From the NCBI GenBank assembly GCA_031281765.1, contig JAITEX010000005.1, positions 1-16,502 of the forward strand: a stretch of DNA of 16,502 nucleotides, given 5' to 3'. A program made the translations under genes and the position numbers. Numbering within the stretch: position 1 is the stretch's first letter; each line of letters begins with the position of its first letter. Of the stretch, positions 1 through 7,358 are shown piece by piece. The notes beneath the pieces were generated by a model. It was not told the origin of the DNA, made no database searches, and saw only the letters and a program-made list of their open reading frames with translations. This DNA is from Eubacteriales Family XIII. Incertae Sedis bacterium (GTDB lineage: Bacteria; Bacillota; Clostridia; Peptostreptococcales; Anaerovoracaceae).

Positions 1-2610
1 TTCCTCGCGTGGACGACGACGCCGTGGACGCTCGCGAGCAATGTGGCGCTGACGGTAGGGCCGAATATCGACTATGTGAAGGCCCGCATCAAAGATGGCG
101 CGGAGAACCATGCGGGCAAGGTCGTCTATGTGGCGAAGAAGCTTGCGGACAAGGTGCTTGGCGCGGATACGTATGACGTGTTTGAAACCGTCAAGGGAAG
201 CGCGCTCGAATATATCGAGTATGAACAGCTCATGCCCTTTGTCGATGTATATTCTTACGGAAAGCCGGGCGCGAAAGCGTTTTTCATCACAGTGGCCGAC
301 TATGCAACGGATGAAGACGGCACGGGCATCGTGCATACGGCGCCGGCTTTCGGCGAAGACGATTACAATACGGGACGGCGCTATGGCCTGCCCGTTGCGA
401 ATCCCGTCGACGAAGAGGGGCATTATACTACTACCCCGTGGCAGGGCCGTTTCGTGATGGCCGAGGGGCTCGATGTGGATATCATCAAATGGCTCGCGAG
501 TGAGGGCAAGCTGTTTTCACGCGAAAAAATTGACCACAACTACCCGTTCTGCTGGCGCTGCGATACGCCGCTGATTTATTACAGCAAGCCGGGCTGGTAT
601 ATCGAGATGACGAAGCTGAAGGACGAGCTTGTCAAGAATAATAGTTTCGTGCATTGGTTCCCCGACTATGTCGGAGAGAAGCGCTTCGGAAACTGGCTCG
701 AGAATGTGAACGATTGGGCGATTTCGCGGACGCGGTATTGGGGGACGCCGATACCGGTGTGGCGCTGCCCGGACTGCGGCGGGCTGACCTGCGTGGGTTC
801 GCGCGCGGAGTTGCGGGAAAAGGCCATCGAGGAAATTCCGCTGCGCGCGGACGGTGTGCCGGACATCGAGCTGCACCGGCCTTACGTAGACGATATTCAT
901 ATAAAATGCGATGCGTGCGGCGGCAGGATGGAGCGCATTCCCGAGGTGATGGATTGCTGGTTTGACAGCGGCTCGATGCCGTACGGCCAGCAGCACTATC
1001 CGTTTGAGCATGAGGACGAGTTCTACGAGCGCCTGTTCCCGGCGGACTTTATCTGCGAGGGCATAGATCAGACGCGCGGCTGGTTCTATTCGCTCATGGC
1101 TATTTCGACGTTTATCGAAAAGGACCGCGTGCGGAAGCCCGGTGAGCGCGCCGCGCAGGATGGCGGGCGGGCCTCCTACCGGAACTGTCTCGTGAACGAC
1201 CTGATTCTCGACAAATACGGGAAGAAGATGAGCAAGACGCGCGGCAATACGGTAGACCCCTTCGAGATGTTCGACAAATACGGCGCCGACGCGACGCGCT
1301 GGTATCTGCTGCAGACGTCTCCAGCCTGGTCGCCGACGAAGTTTGACGAGGACGGGCTTGCCGAGGTGCAGGGAAAGTTTTTCGGCACCCTGCGTAATAT
1401 CTATCATTTCTTCGTGCTCTATGCGAATCAGGACGGCGTCGACCCGCGTGAGTATGAGGTCGACTATGCATCAAGCCCGGAACTTGACAGGTGGATACTA
1501 TCGAAGTACGAAAACCTGATTCAAGGCGTCATAGCCGATATGGACAAGTATGACCACATGAAAGCGGCGCGGCGCATTCAGGAATTCACGATAGAAGAGT
1601 TTTCGAACTGGTATATCCGGCGCGCGCGCCGGCGGTTCTGGGCCGAGGAGCTGACGGATGACAAGAAATCCGTCTATGCCGTCACCTATGAGATTCTGGC
1701 GGGCCTCGCGCGGCTTATGGCGCCGATGGCGCCGTTTATCAGCGATGAGATATATACGAAACTGACGGGTGAGGATAGCGTCCATCTCGCGTTCTATCCC
1801 GCGTTTGACGAATCGCTTGTGGATGAGGGGCTCGAGGAGAAGATGGACCTCGTCCGCGTGCTCGTGGGCCTTGGCCGCGGCGCGCGCGAAAAGGAACGCA
1901 TCAAGGTGCGCCAGCCGCTGCCGGCCGTACTGATTGACGCGAAATACGAGCCGCTTATCGGCGGTATGTCTGACCTTATCAAAGAAGAATTGAACATCAA
2001 GGAAGTGCGTTTCCTGACCGATATTGCGGACTATATAGACTTCAGCGTGAAGCCGGATTTCAAAGCCGCGGGGCCGAAGCTCGGCGCGCGTATGAAGGCG
2101 TTCGCGGCGTCGCTTGCCAAGGCCGACGCGCCGGCGGTGATAGTGGCCGCGGAGGAAGCGACGGAAGACGAGCCCGCGTATTATTCGCTGACCGGGAACG
2201 CTGTGGTGAGCGCGGGAGACGCGCAGGGCAGCCCGGATGAGGTGATTGCGTTTGACCGGAGTTTTCTCGATATTCGCGTCAATGCGAAAGAGGGGTTTGC
2301 GGTCGCGATGGAACGGGATGTCTTTGCGATACTCGATACGACGCTGACGGACGAACTGACCGCCGAGGGCATCGCGCGCGAATTTGTCTCAAAGGTGCAG
2401 CAACTGCGCAAGCAGGCCGGTTTCGAGATGATGGACACGATTCGCATTGCCTATGACGGCGACGCAGAAGTCGACGCCGTTGTCCGTTCATGGACCGACT
2501 ATATAATGAAGGAAACGCTTGCGGTGACGCTTATCTCCGAAAAGGACGCCGACGCAAAGAAATATGATTTAAACGGGCACGAGACGGCGTTGCTCGTAGA
2601 GAAAATCTGA
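1..2610 (+). CDS. ileS: Isoleucyl-tRNA synthetase, type 2, C-terminal 869 residues (5' end outside window)
   Basis: This enzyme charges tRNA-Ile with isoleucine in the cytoplasm. The reading frame is open from base 1, where it encodes FLAWTTTPWTL, typical of the CP1 editing domain entry of class I Ile/Val/Leu synthetases, so the Rossmann half with the HIGH motif lies upstream. Visible next are the editing-domain stretch HTAPAFGEDDY, the core stretch ISRTRYWGTPIPVW, two CxxC pairs (codons 766-777 and 907-918) that look like a zinc knuckle, the WFDSGSMPY and GIDQTRGWFYS stretches, and a KMSKT variant of KMSKS near 1228-1242 followed by RGN. A tRNA-anticodon domain follows. The protein ends in NGHETALLVEKI and lacks the C-terminal zinc finger of type 1 IleRS, so I assign it to the type 2 (eukaryote-like) class, usually a little over 1000 residues. 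About 170 residues are therefore missing upstream. The stop is TGA. Confidence 0.96.
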   Translation, partial: FLAWTTTPWTLASNVALTVGPNIDYVKARIKDGAENHAGKVVYVAKKLADKVLGADTYDVFETVKGSALEYIEYEQLMPFVDVYSYGKPGAKAFFITVADYATDEDGTGIVHTAPAFGEDDYNTGRRYGLPVANPVDEEGHYTTTPWQGRFVMAEGLDVDIIKWLASEGKLFSREKIDHNYPFCWRCDTPLIYYSKPGWYIEMTKLKDELVKNNSFVHWFPDYVGEKRFGNWLENVNDWAISRTRYWGTPIPVWRCPDCGGLTCVGSRAELREKAIEEIPLRADGVPDIELHRPYVDDIHIKCDACGGRMERIPEVMDCWFDSGSMPYGQQHYPFEHEDEFYERLFPADFICEGIDQTRGWFYSLMAISTFIEKDRVRKPGERAAQDGGRASYRNCLVNDLILDKYGKKMSKTRGNTVDPFEMFDKYGADATRWYLLQTSPAWSPTKFDEDGLAEVQGKFFGTLRNIYHFFVLYANQDGVDPREYEVDYASSPELDRWILSKYENLIQGVIADMDKYDHMKAARRIQEFTIEEFSNWYIRRARRRFWAEELTDDKKSVYAVTYEILAGLARLMAPMAPFISDEIYTKLTGEDSVHLAFYPAFDESLVDEGLEEKMDLVRVLVGLGRGAREKERIKVRQPLPAVLIDAKYEPLIGGMSDLIKEELNIKEVRFLTDIADYIDFSVKPDFKAAGPKLGARMKAFAASLAKADAPAVIVAAEEATEDEPAYYSLTGNAVVSAGDAQGSPDEVIAFDRSFLDIRVNAKEGFAVAMERDVFAILDTTLTDELTAEGIAREFVSKVQQLRKQAGFEMMDTIRIAYDGDAEVDAVVRSWTDYIMKETLAVTLISEKDADAKKYDLNGHETALLVEKI

Positions 2611-2686
2611 GAAGAAAGCGGCTGCGCCGGGCAACATGATTTTTGGCGGCGACGCCGCAAGCGAAATGGCCGGAGGTGAAATAGCT

Positions 2687-3529
2687 ATGGCTCAATTCTA
2701 TATCGTCGACGCATTTGCGACGGAGCCCTTCGGCGGCAATCCCGCCGGAGTGGTCTGGCTCGGCGACGCTGAGTTCCCGAATGAGGACTCAATGCGGCGG
2801 CTTGCGGCGGAATTCCGCTATTCGGAAACCGCATTTGTGCGGCGCGCCGCGCCTCTATCTGGCATATTTGAGACGCGCTACTTCACGCCGGTAAGCGAAG
2901 TGGACCTCTGCGGCCATGCGACCATCGGCGCCTTTGCCGCTTTGCTCGAAGCTGGCGCGGTAGGCGATGGGGGTTCCTGCACGAACAGGACGAAGGCCGG
3001 GGACCTCGCGATAAGCGTCACGGACGGCTGCGTCTGGATGGAGCTCGGCGCGCCGAAGCTGCTCGGCGCGGTTCCTGACAATGATGAACTCTATAGCATA
3101 ATGGGCGCCGCGCGGAGCGAAGGCGCCGTAGCGCCTATGGTATCGGCGGGCCTGCCGGATATTTTGCTGCCCGTTACGGACGAAGCCGCCCTCGCCGCGC
3201 TGAACCCGGATTTCGGCGCGCTTGCCGAACTGTCGGAACGGCTCGACGTGGTTGGCGTACACGCCTTTACCACGGACGCACAGGACGGGCGCGTGCATAC
3301 GCGGAACTTCGCGCCGCTTGTCGGCATCGATGAGGAAGCGGCGACGGGTACGTCAAGCGGCGCGCTTGCGTATCATCTCTACCGCGAGGGCCTGCTGCCG
3401 GACGGTGGGGAAATCACCTTTATTCAGGGCGAGGCAATGGGACGCCCGTCTGAAATCGTCGCGCGCGCCGGGGATAGGGTCTATGTGGGCGGCCGCGCCG
3501 TCCTGCTCGCGAAAGGTGAGTTGCTGTGA
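2687..3529 (+). CDS. PhzF family isomerase/epimerase-like protein
   Basis: A 280-residue protein of the PhzF family, which shares the two-domain diaminopimelate-epimerase fold. Family landmarks are the N-terminal FYIVDAFATEPFGGNPAGVV (residues 4-23), the SETAF segment whose Glu47 aligns with the catalytic glutamate of PhzF, FTPVSEVDLCGHATIGA, and near the end EAATGTSSGALAYHLY and QGEAMGRPSEI. Most members, including this one, have no known substrate; nothing nearby suggests phenazine synthesis. I chose the ATG at 2687 because GGAGGTG lies at 2672-2678, eight bases upstream, and the family's conserved N-terminus begins there; the in-frame ATG at 2636 would add 17 poorly conserved residues and has no good ribosome site. 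The stop overlaps the next gene's start by four bases, so the two are probably translationally coupled. Family assignment is firm, function unknown. Confidence 0.9.
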   Translation: MAQFYIVDAFATEPFGGNPAGVVWLGDAEFPNEDSMRRLAAEFRYSETAFVRRAAPLSGIFETRYFTPVSEVDLCGHATIGAFAALLEAGAVGDGGSCTNRTKAGDLAISVTDGCVWMELGAPKLLGAVPDNDELYSIMGAARSEGAVAPMVSAGLPDILLPVTDEAALAALNPDFGALAELSERLDVVGVHAFTTDAQDGRVHTRNFAPLVGIDEEAATGTSSGALAYHLYREGLLPDGGEITFIQGEAMGRPSEIVARAGDRVYVGGRAVLLAKGELL

Positions 3530-4326
3530 ACTATACGCTCGCGCTATGCCAATTCGCCACTTCGTTCGATAGGGAAGTTTCCCGGGCTAAAGCCGCGGAC
3601 TTTGTCAGCCGCGCGGCCGCGAACGGCGCCACCGTCGTATCCCTTCCCGAGATGTGGAACTGCCCCTATGAGAACAAATACTTTCGCGAATACGCGGAGC
3701 CGGCGGACGGCGGGACCGTCGCGTTTATGTCCGCGCTCGCGCGGGACTGCGGCGTCTATCTCATCGGCGGCTCCATACCAGAACTCGCCGGCGGCAAACT
3801 CTATAATACCTGTTTCATCTTCGGGAAAGACGGCGCGCTGATAGGGAAGTTCAGCAAGATGCATATGTTCGATGTGGCCATTGAAGGTGGCGTGACCTTC
3901 AAGGAGTCGGCGACGTTGACGCCGGGGCGGAGCCTGACCGTCGTGGATACGGATTTCGGCGGAATCGGCGTGGCCATCTGCTATGACCTGCGCTTCCCGG
4001 AGATGTTCCGCGCGATGGCGGACGCGGGCGCGCACGTAGTCGTAGCGCCGGCCTCGTTCAGCCTTGCGACGGGAGAGGCGCATTGGGATATTATAATGAA
4101 GGCGCGCGCCGTAGACGAACAGATATATGTTGCGGCCTGTTCCCCCGCGCGCGACCCTGCCGCGCCGTATCAGGCTTTCGGCCACTCCTGCATCGCGGAC
4201 CCGTGGGGACGGTTTATCGCCTACGCGGGTACGGACGAAACAATAGTCAGCGGCGTCATCGACCTCGATTATATGGAAAAAGTCCGCCGCCAGATCCCCG
4301 TCCGCAACCAAAGAACGCGGGATTAA
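3526..4326 (+). CDS. Nitrilase-superfamily carbon-nitrogen hydrolase (omega-amidase-like)
   Basis: A 266-residue member of the nitrilase superfamily, cytosolic enzymes that hydrolyse amide or nitrile C-N bonds through a Glu-Lys-Cys triad. The triad is visible: Glu42 in SLPEMWNCPY, Lys111 in KFSKMHMFDV and Cys152 in AICYDLRFPE. The sequence context (KMHMFDV, CYDLRFPE, ASFSLATGEAHW) resembles the Nit2/omega-amidase group, which hydrolyses alpha-ketoglutaramate or alpha-ketosuccinamate, but an exact substrate cannot be read from sequence. Translation starts at GTG 3526, overlapping the PhzF-family stop in GTGA, with GAAAGGTGAG just upstream inside that gene. The length is normal for a single-domain nitrilase. 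Nothing looks damaged. The PhzF neighbour may act in the same small-molecule or metabolite-repair pathway, which is inference. Confidence 0.9.
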   Translation: MNYTLALCQFATSFDREVSRAKAADFVSRAAANGATVVSLPEMWNCPYENKYFREYAEPADGGTVAFMSALARDCGVYLIGGSIPELAGGKLYNTCFIFGKDGALIGKFSKMHMFDVAIEGGVTFKESATLTPGRSLTVVDTDFGGIGVAICYDLRFPEMFRAMADAGAHVVVAPASFSLATGEAHWDIIMKARAVDEQIYVAACSPARDPAAPYQAFGHSCIADPWGRFIAYAGTDETIVSGVIDLDYMEKVRRQIPVRNQRTRD

Positions 4327-4330
4327 TACA

Positions 4331-4360
4331 TAATAAAATTTTTTTATTAAAATTTTCACA
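4331..4360 (+). promoter_or_regulatory. AT-only tract with perfect 8-bp inverted repeat, possible UP element
   Basis: The tract just after the amidohydrolase stop is almost entirely A and T. It contains TAATAAAA at 4331-4338 and its exact complement TTTTATTA at 4342-4349. It lies about 30-60 bases upstream of the predicted start of the 6S-like RNA, where an UP element would bind the alpha subunit of RNA polymerase. It could also act as a weak terminator for the upstream gene pair, but the stem has no G-C pair. The function is inferred. Confidence 0.4.
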
Positions 4361-4377
4361 AATAAACCGCGCTTTTG

Positions 4378-4386
4378 TGGTATCAT
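4378..4386 (+). promoter_or_regulatory. Extended -10 promoter for the 6S-like RNA
   Basis: TGG at 4378-4380 directly precedes TATCAT at 4381-4386, an extended -10 element (TGnTATCAT) with five of six consensus bases. A -35-like TTCACA lies at 4355-4360, but the 20-base spacer is too long, so the extended -10 and the AT-rich tract upstream probably do the work. Transcription would start near 4393, about ten bases before the first paired base of the RNA. Confidence 0.5.
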
Positions 4387-4392
4387 GACAAT

Positions 4393-4584
4393 ACAAAATC
4401 GAAGGAAATCCTGAAGCTCGCGTGTGGCCGGCTATTTATCCTTCTGTTTCATACAAGGGATGCCCTGTCGCGGGGTGGCTGTCGGGCCGGCTTGACCGGA
4501 TGGCAAAGGCTCTGCGCGGACAACCCACTTATCAGGAGATAAGGTATGAATTGTCGTCTCACGGTTCTTCGGGATTTCCTTATT
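4393..4584 (+). ncRNA. ssrS: 6S RNA candidate (RNA polymerase-binding regulatory RNA)
   Basis: 6S RNA mimics an open promoter and sequesters housekeeping RNA polymerase. The evidence is structural. A 15-bp closing stem joins 4402-4416 to 4567-4581, with a single G-U pair. After a small internal loop, CGTG 4421-4424 pairs with CACG 4560-4563. A large open central bubble follows, with a 6-bp hairpin on its 3' strand (CTTATC 4528-4533 with GATAAG 4538-4543). An apical arm runs over 4466-4522, made of TGTC plus GCG pairing to CGC plus GACA and a terminal CCGG/CCGG hairpin. Size (about 190 nt), the closing-stem pattern CCTGAAG...CTTCGGG and the GCTCGCG that follows resemble known 6S RNAs. The region has no credible protein gene, its own promoter and a hairpin terminator. 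A riboswitch-like leader of the channel gene downstream is the main alternative. Ends are approximate. Confidence 0.72.
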
Positions 4585-4599
4585 GTCCGTATCGCTTGG

Positions 4600-4625
4600 T
4601 TTTCGGGCATGTCCCGAAAGTCTTT
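4600..4625 (+). terminator. Rho-independent terminator after the 6S-like RNA
   Basis: TTTCGGG at 4601-4607 pairs with CCCGAAA at 4613-4619 around a five-base loop, with T4600-G4620 as a further wobble pair. The sequence TCTTTCC follows, a short and interrupted T tract. It lies 20 bases after the closing stem of the RNA and before the next ribosome site, the expected place for its terminator. Confidence 0.55.
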
Positions 4626-4669
4626 CCTGCAAGTTATAAAAAGTTAGAGAGAAGCCTGAGGAGAATCAT

Positions 4670-5581
4670 ATGCTGAAACCCGCGGAAATACTTGAAACGA
4701 GCATAGACGTAGGAGTGAAGAAGGCCGGGAGCGGTTTCCTCTCACTCGCGGTACTCGGTTTTCTCGCGGGAGCTTTTATCGCGTTTGCGGCTGAGGGCAG
4801 CACTATGGCGGCATATAATCTGCTCGCGGACGGCGCGACGTTCGGGCTCGGACGCGCGCTTGCGGGCGCCTTGTTTGCGGTCGGGCTGATGCTCGTGGTG
4901 CTCTGCGGCGGCGAACTCTTTACGGGGAATATGCTCATCATCGGAAGCGTGGCGCGGCGTCGCGTCAACGTCTCCGCTTTGCTGCGAAATTGGGGCGTCG
5001 TATACGTCTTTAATTTCGCGGGCGCGCTCTTTATCGCGTGGCTCATGTCAGAGACGGGGCTGTTTCACAGCAGCGGCGATCTGCTCGGCGCGGTAACCGT
5101 AAAAATCGCGGCGGGCAAGACGGGGCTCGCATGGCATAGCGCCTTTATCCTCGGCATACTCTGTAACTGGCTCGTGTGCCTCGGCGTATGGCTGTCCTAC
5201 GCGACGGACAGTATGGCCGGCAAGATGCTCGGCATATTCTTCCCGATATGGCTGTTTGTCACGTCGGGTTTCGAACATAGCATTGCGAATATGTATTATA
5301 TCCCGGCCGGGTTGTTCGCCAAACTCACTCCGGATTTTCTGAACGCGGCGCTCTCCGCGGGCGTTTCGCAGAGCGCGGCGGATGGGCTGACCTGGGGCTC
5401 ATTTTTCACGGCGAATCTGCTGCCGGTGACGCTCGGAAATATTATCGGCGGCGCGGTATTCGTATCGATGGCCTATACGCTCGCGTATCGGGGCGGCAAG
5501 ACAAAGTCAGGGGAAGTATCGAAAGGATTGCAAAAAGCGCAAAAAACGGACGAGATGCATGACCGGACACAAATCGGGTAA
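4670..5581 (+). CDS. Formate/nitrite transporter (FNT) family channel
   Basis: A 303-residue inner-membrane channel of the FNT family (FocA, NirC, FdhC, HSC), pentamers that pass small monovalent anions such as formate, nitrite or hydrosulfide. Six hydrophobic segments are visible. The first signature is LCGGELFTGN (residues 78-87, the omega-loop region), the second GFEHSIANMYYIP (200-212). Conserved pore residues are present: Lys150 in AAGKTGLAWHSAF and His203 in GFEHS. After the last helix a polar tail of about 30 residues follows. The ATG at 4670 has AGGAG at 4659-4663, six bases upstream. The 3' end overlaps prmA by 23 bases, so the two are probably co-transcribed. Which anion is carried cannot be decided: no formate lyase, nitrite reductase or dehydrogenase gene lies in the window. 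Confidence 0.93.
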   Translation: MLKPAEILETSIDVGVKKAGSGFLSLAVLGFLAGAFIAFAAEGSTMAAYNLLADGATFGLGRALAGALFAVGLMLVVLCGGELFTGNMLIIGSVARRRVNVSALLRNWGVVYVFNFAGALFIAWLMSETGLFHSSGDLLGAVTVKIAAGKTGLAWHSAFILGILCNWLVCLGVWLSYATDSMAGKMLGIFFPIWLFVTSGFEHSIANMYYIPAGLFAKLTPDFLNAALSAGVSQSAADGLTWGSFFTANLLPVTLGNIIGGAVFVSMAYTLAYRGGKTKSGEVSKGLQKAQKTDEMHDRTQIG

Positions 5582-6587
5582 ATACAAAGAAACGAAGATA
5601 TATACGACAACGGCAGGCGCCGAGGCGGTGAGCGCGGTACTGCTCGGGCTCGGGGTAAACGGCGTGGCGATTTCGGACCGCGCCGATATTGAGGCCGTGC
5701 TTGCGCACGGGGATGAAACCGTATGGGCGTTCCCGGAACTGTCCCTGCCGGTAAACAGGGAGCGACCGGACGAAGTAATCGTCACCTATTATACGACGGA
5801 CGATGAGGAGGGCGACGCGCTGATTGCGCGGGTGCGCACGGAACTGATGAAGCTGAAAGCCGGGGAGCAGTACGGTGATTACGGCGCGGACGCGGATTTC
5901 GGGCGGCTGTATGCCGAAACTGAGGAGGTCGGCGACGAATGGAAGACGAAATGGAAGGACTATTTCAAGCCGTTCCGGATGACGGACCGCTTTGTGATTT
6001 GCCCGCCATGGGAAGCGGCGGGTGATGCCGGTAATGAGAATCCGGGCGCGGAGATCATCGTGATAGACCCCGGCATGGCATTCGGTACGGGTACGCACGA
6101 GACGACAGCGATGTGCGGGGAGACGCTTGAGAAGGTCATCGACGCGTCAAGTATGGTACTTGACATCGGCACGGGCTCCGGCATCCTCGCTATAATAGCG
6201 GCGAAGTGCGGCGCGCGTTCCGTGATAGCGATAGATATTGATGATGACGCGCTACGCTCGGCTTCCGAGAATGTGAAACGGAACGACGTTGAACAGACGA
6301 TAGAATTGATAAAGGGCAATATCACCGTGCCGGAGGTATGCGAGCTGCTTGTCCCGCCAAACGGGGAAGGGCGCTTCGGCGTGATATGCGCGAATCTGAC
6401 GAGCGGCATACTGAAGCGGATTCTGCCGTACATAGCGGATCTGCTCGCGAAAGACGGAAAGCTCATACTTTCCGGCATCCTTGAGACGGAGCGGGGCGAT
6501 ATGCTCAGCGCGATTGCGGACTGCGGCATGAAAGTTTCTCTTGAGAAAACGCGCGGCGAGTGGTTGATGCTATGCGTAGATTCTTGA
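5559..6587 (+). CDS. prmA: Ribosomal protein L11 methyltransferase
   Basis: PrmA uses S-adenosylmethionine to methylate amino groups of ribosomal protein L11. The protein has 342 residues, slightly longer than the usual 300 or so. It has an N-terminal substrate-recognition domain (roughly 10-130), a linker, and a class I methyltransferase domain. The family hallmark DPGMAFGTGTHETT is at 170-183, the SAM-binding LDIGTGSGILAI at 201-212, the acidic end of strand 2 in AIDIDDDAL at 224-232, and ANLTSGIL at 278-285. The ATG at 5559 lies inside the upstream channel gene (23-base overlap) with only a weak ribosome site, GGACGAG, so translation is probably coupled. The end overlaps rsmE by 16 bases. 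prmA-rsmE-mtaB is a common Firmicutes order, usually downstream of dnaJ; here a channel gene takes that place. Confidence 0.96.
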   Translation: MTGHKSGKYKETKIYTTTAGAEAVSAVLLGLGVNGVAISDRADIEAVLAHGDETVWAFPELSLPVNRERPDEVIVTYYTTDDEEGDALIARVRTELMKLKAGEQYGDYGADADFGRLYAETEEVGDEWKTKWKDYFKPFRMTDRFVICPPWEAAGDAGNENPGAEIIVIDPGMAFGTGTHETTAMCGETLEKVIDASSMVLDIGTGSGILAIIAAKCGARSVIAIDIDDDALRSASENVKRNDVEQTIELIKGNITVPEVCELLVPPNGEGRFGVICANLTSGILKRILPYIADLLAKDGKLILSGILETERGDMLSAIADCGMKVSLEKTRGEWLMLCVDS

Positions 6588-7330
6588 TTGACGCCTCGTG
6601 CGTGACGGAAGGGCGTATCATCGTCCGCGACACCCGGGAACTGCATCATATGAAGCATGCGCTTCGCCTGAAAGAAGGCGCGGAGGTACTGCTTTCGGAC
6701 GGGTCGGGGAAGGAATACTTCTCGCGGCTTGTCCGGTACGATGACGCGGCCGCGGTATTCGAGACGCTGTACGAGCGCGCCGCGACGGCCGACCCCGAAA
6801 CGAAAATCACCTTGTTCCAATGCTTGCCGAAGCAGGGCAAGATGGAGCAAATCATACAAAAAGCCACCGAACTTGGCGTATTCCGAGTCATCCCCGTTTT
6901 GTCGGAGCGCAGCGTGCCACGGCCGCAGAATATGGACGCCAGGGTTTCGCGGTGGCGGCGCATAGCAGAAGAGGCGTCCAAGCAGTCCGGCCGCGGGCGC
7001 GTGCCGGAGGTTGCGGACGGCATCGGCATAGCGGAGGCGCCGGCGGCGGCCGGGGGAGGCATACTTCTTTTTCCGTATGAAGGCGAACGAAAGACGAGCA
7101 TTAAAAACGTATTGCGCAGTTTAGATAAGGACGCTCAGGCGGAGATAGCTTTGATAATAGGGCCCGAGGGCGGATTTTCGGAGCGGGAGGCCGCGGCGCT
7201 GATTCAGGCGGGCGCGCGCGCCTGTTCGCTCGGACGGACCGTTCTTCGCACGGAGACGGCGGGTCCGGCGGCCATCGCGATGATAGTATATGAACTCGAA
7301 CTTGACCGGGCGCGTCCGGAAACGGAATGA
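6572..7330 (+). CDS. rsmE: 16S rRNA m3U1498 methyltransferase
   Basis: RsmE methylates N3 of U1498 in 16S rRNA within the 30S subunit. The 252-residue protein has an N-terminal PUA-like domain (MRRFLIDAS... with ELHHMKHALRLKEG) and a C-terminal SPOUT methyltransferase domain. The trefoil-knot SAM site is clear in LIIGPEGGFSEREAAAL and SLGRTVLRTETAGPAAI near the C-terminus. The middle stretch LFQCLPKQGKMEQIIQKATELGV and the later RWRRIAEEASKQSGR are also typical. I chose ATG 6572, because members begin MRRF; a GTG at 6560 would add only four residues. Both starts lie within prmA, so coupling is likely. Length and motifs are normal and nothing is missing. Confidence 0.95.
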   Translation: MRRFLIDASCVTEGRIIVRDTRELHHMKHALRLKEGAEVLLSDGSGKEYFSRLVRYDDAAAVFETLYERAATADPETKITLFQCLPKQGKMEQIIQKATELGVFRVIPVLSERSVPRPQNMDARVSRWRRIAEEASKQSGRGRVPEVADGIGIAEAPAAAGGGILLFPYEGERKTSIKNVLRSLDKDAQAEIALIIGPEGGFSEREAAALIQAGARACSLGRTVLRTETAGPAAIAMIVYELELDRARPETE

Positions 7331-7358
7331 TGAGATACGGAAAAATGTCGGAGACGCG

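Noticed and set aside
517..1407. A 296-codon minus-strand open frame inside ileS
   Set aside because: A shadow of ileS codon bias with no recognisable motif and no plausible ribosome site considered convincing.
2646..2658. Hairpin GCGGC-GAC-GCCGC after ileS as a terminator
   Set aside because: The stem is only five pairs and is followed by no T tract; it may be chance in GC-rich sequence.
4422..4676. An 84-codon plus-strand open frame across the 6S-like region
   Set aside because: It lies in the structured RNA and runs through the terminator into the channel gene start; no family resemblance.
5559..5581. Frameshift or gene fusion between the channel and prmA
   Set aside because: Both proteins are complete by family motifs, and overlap of coupled genes explains the arrangement.
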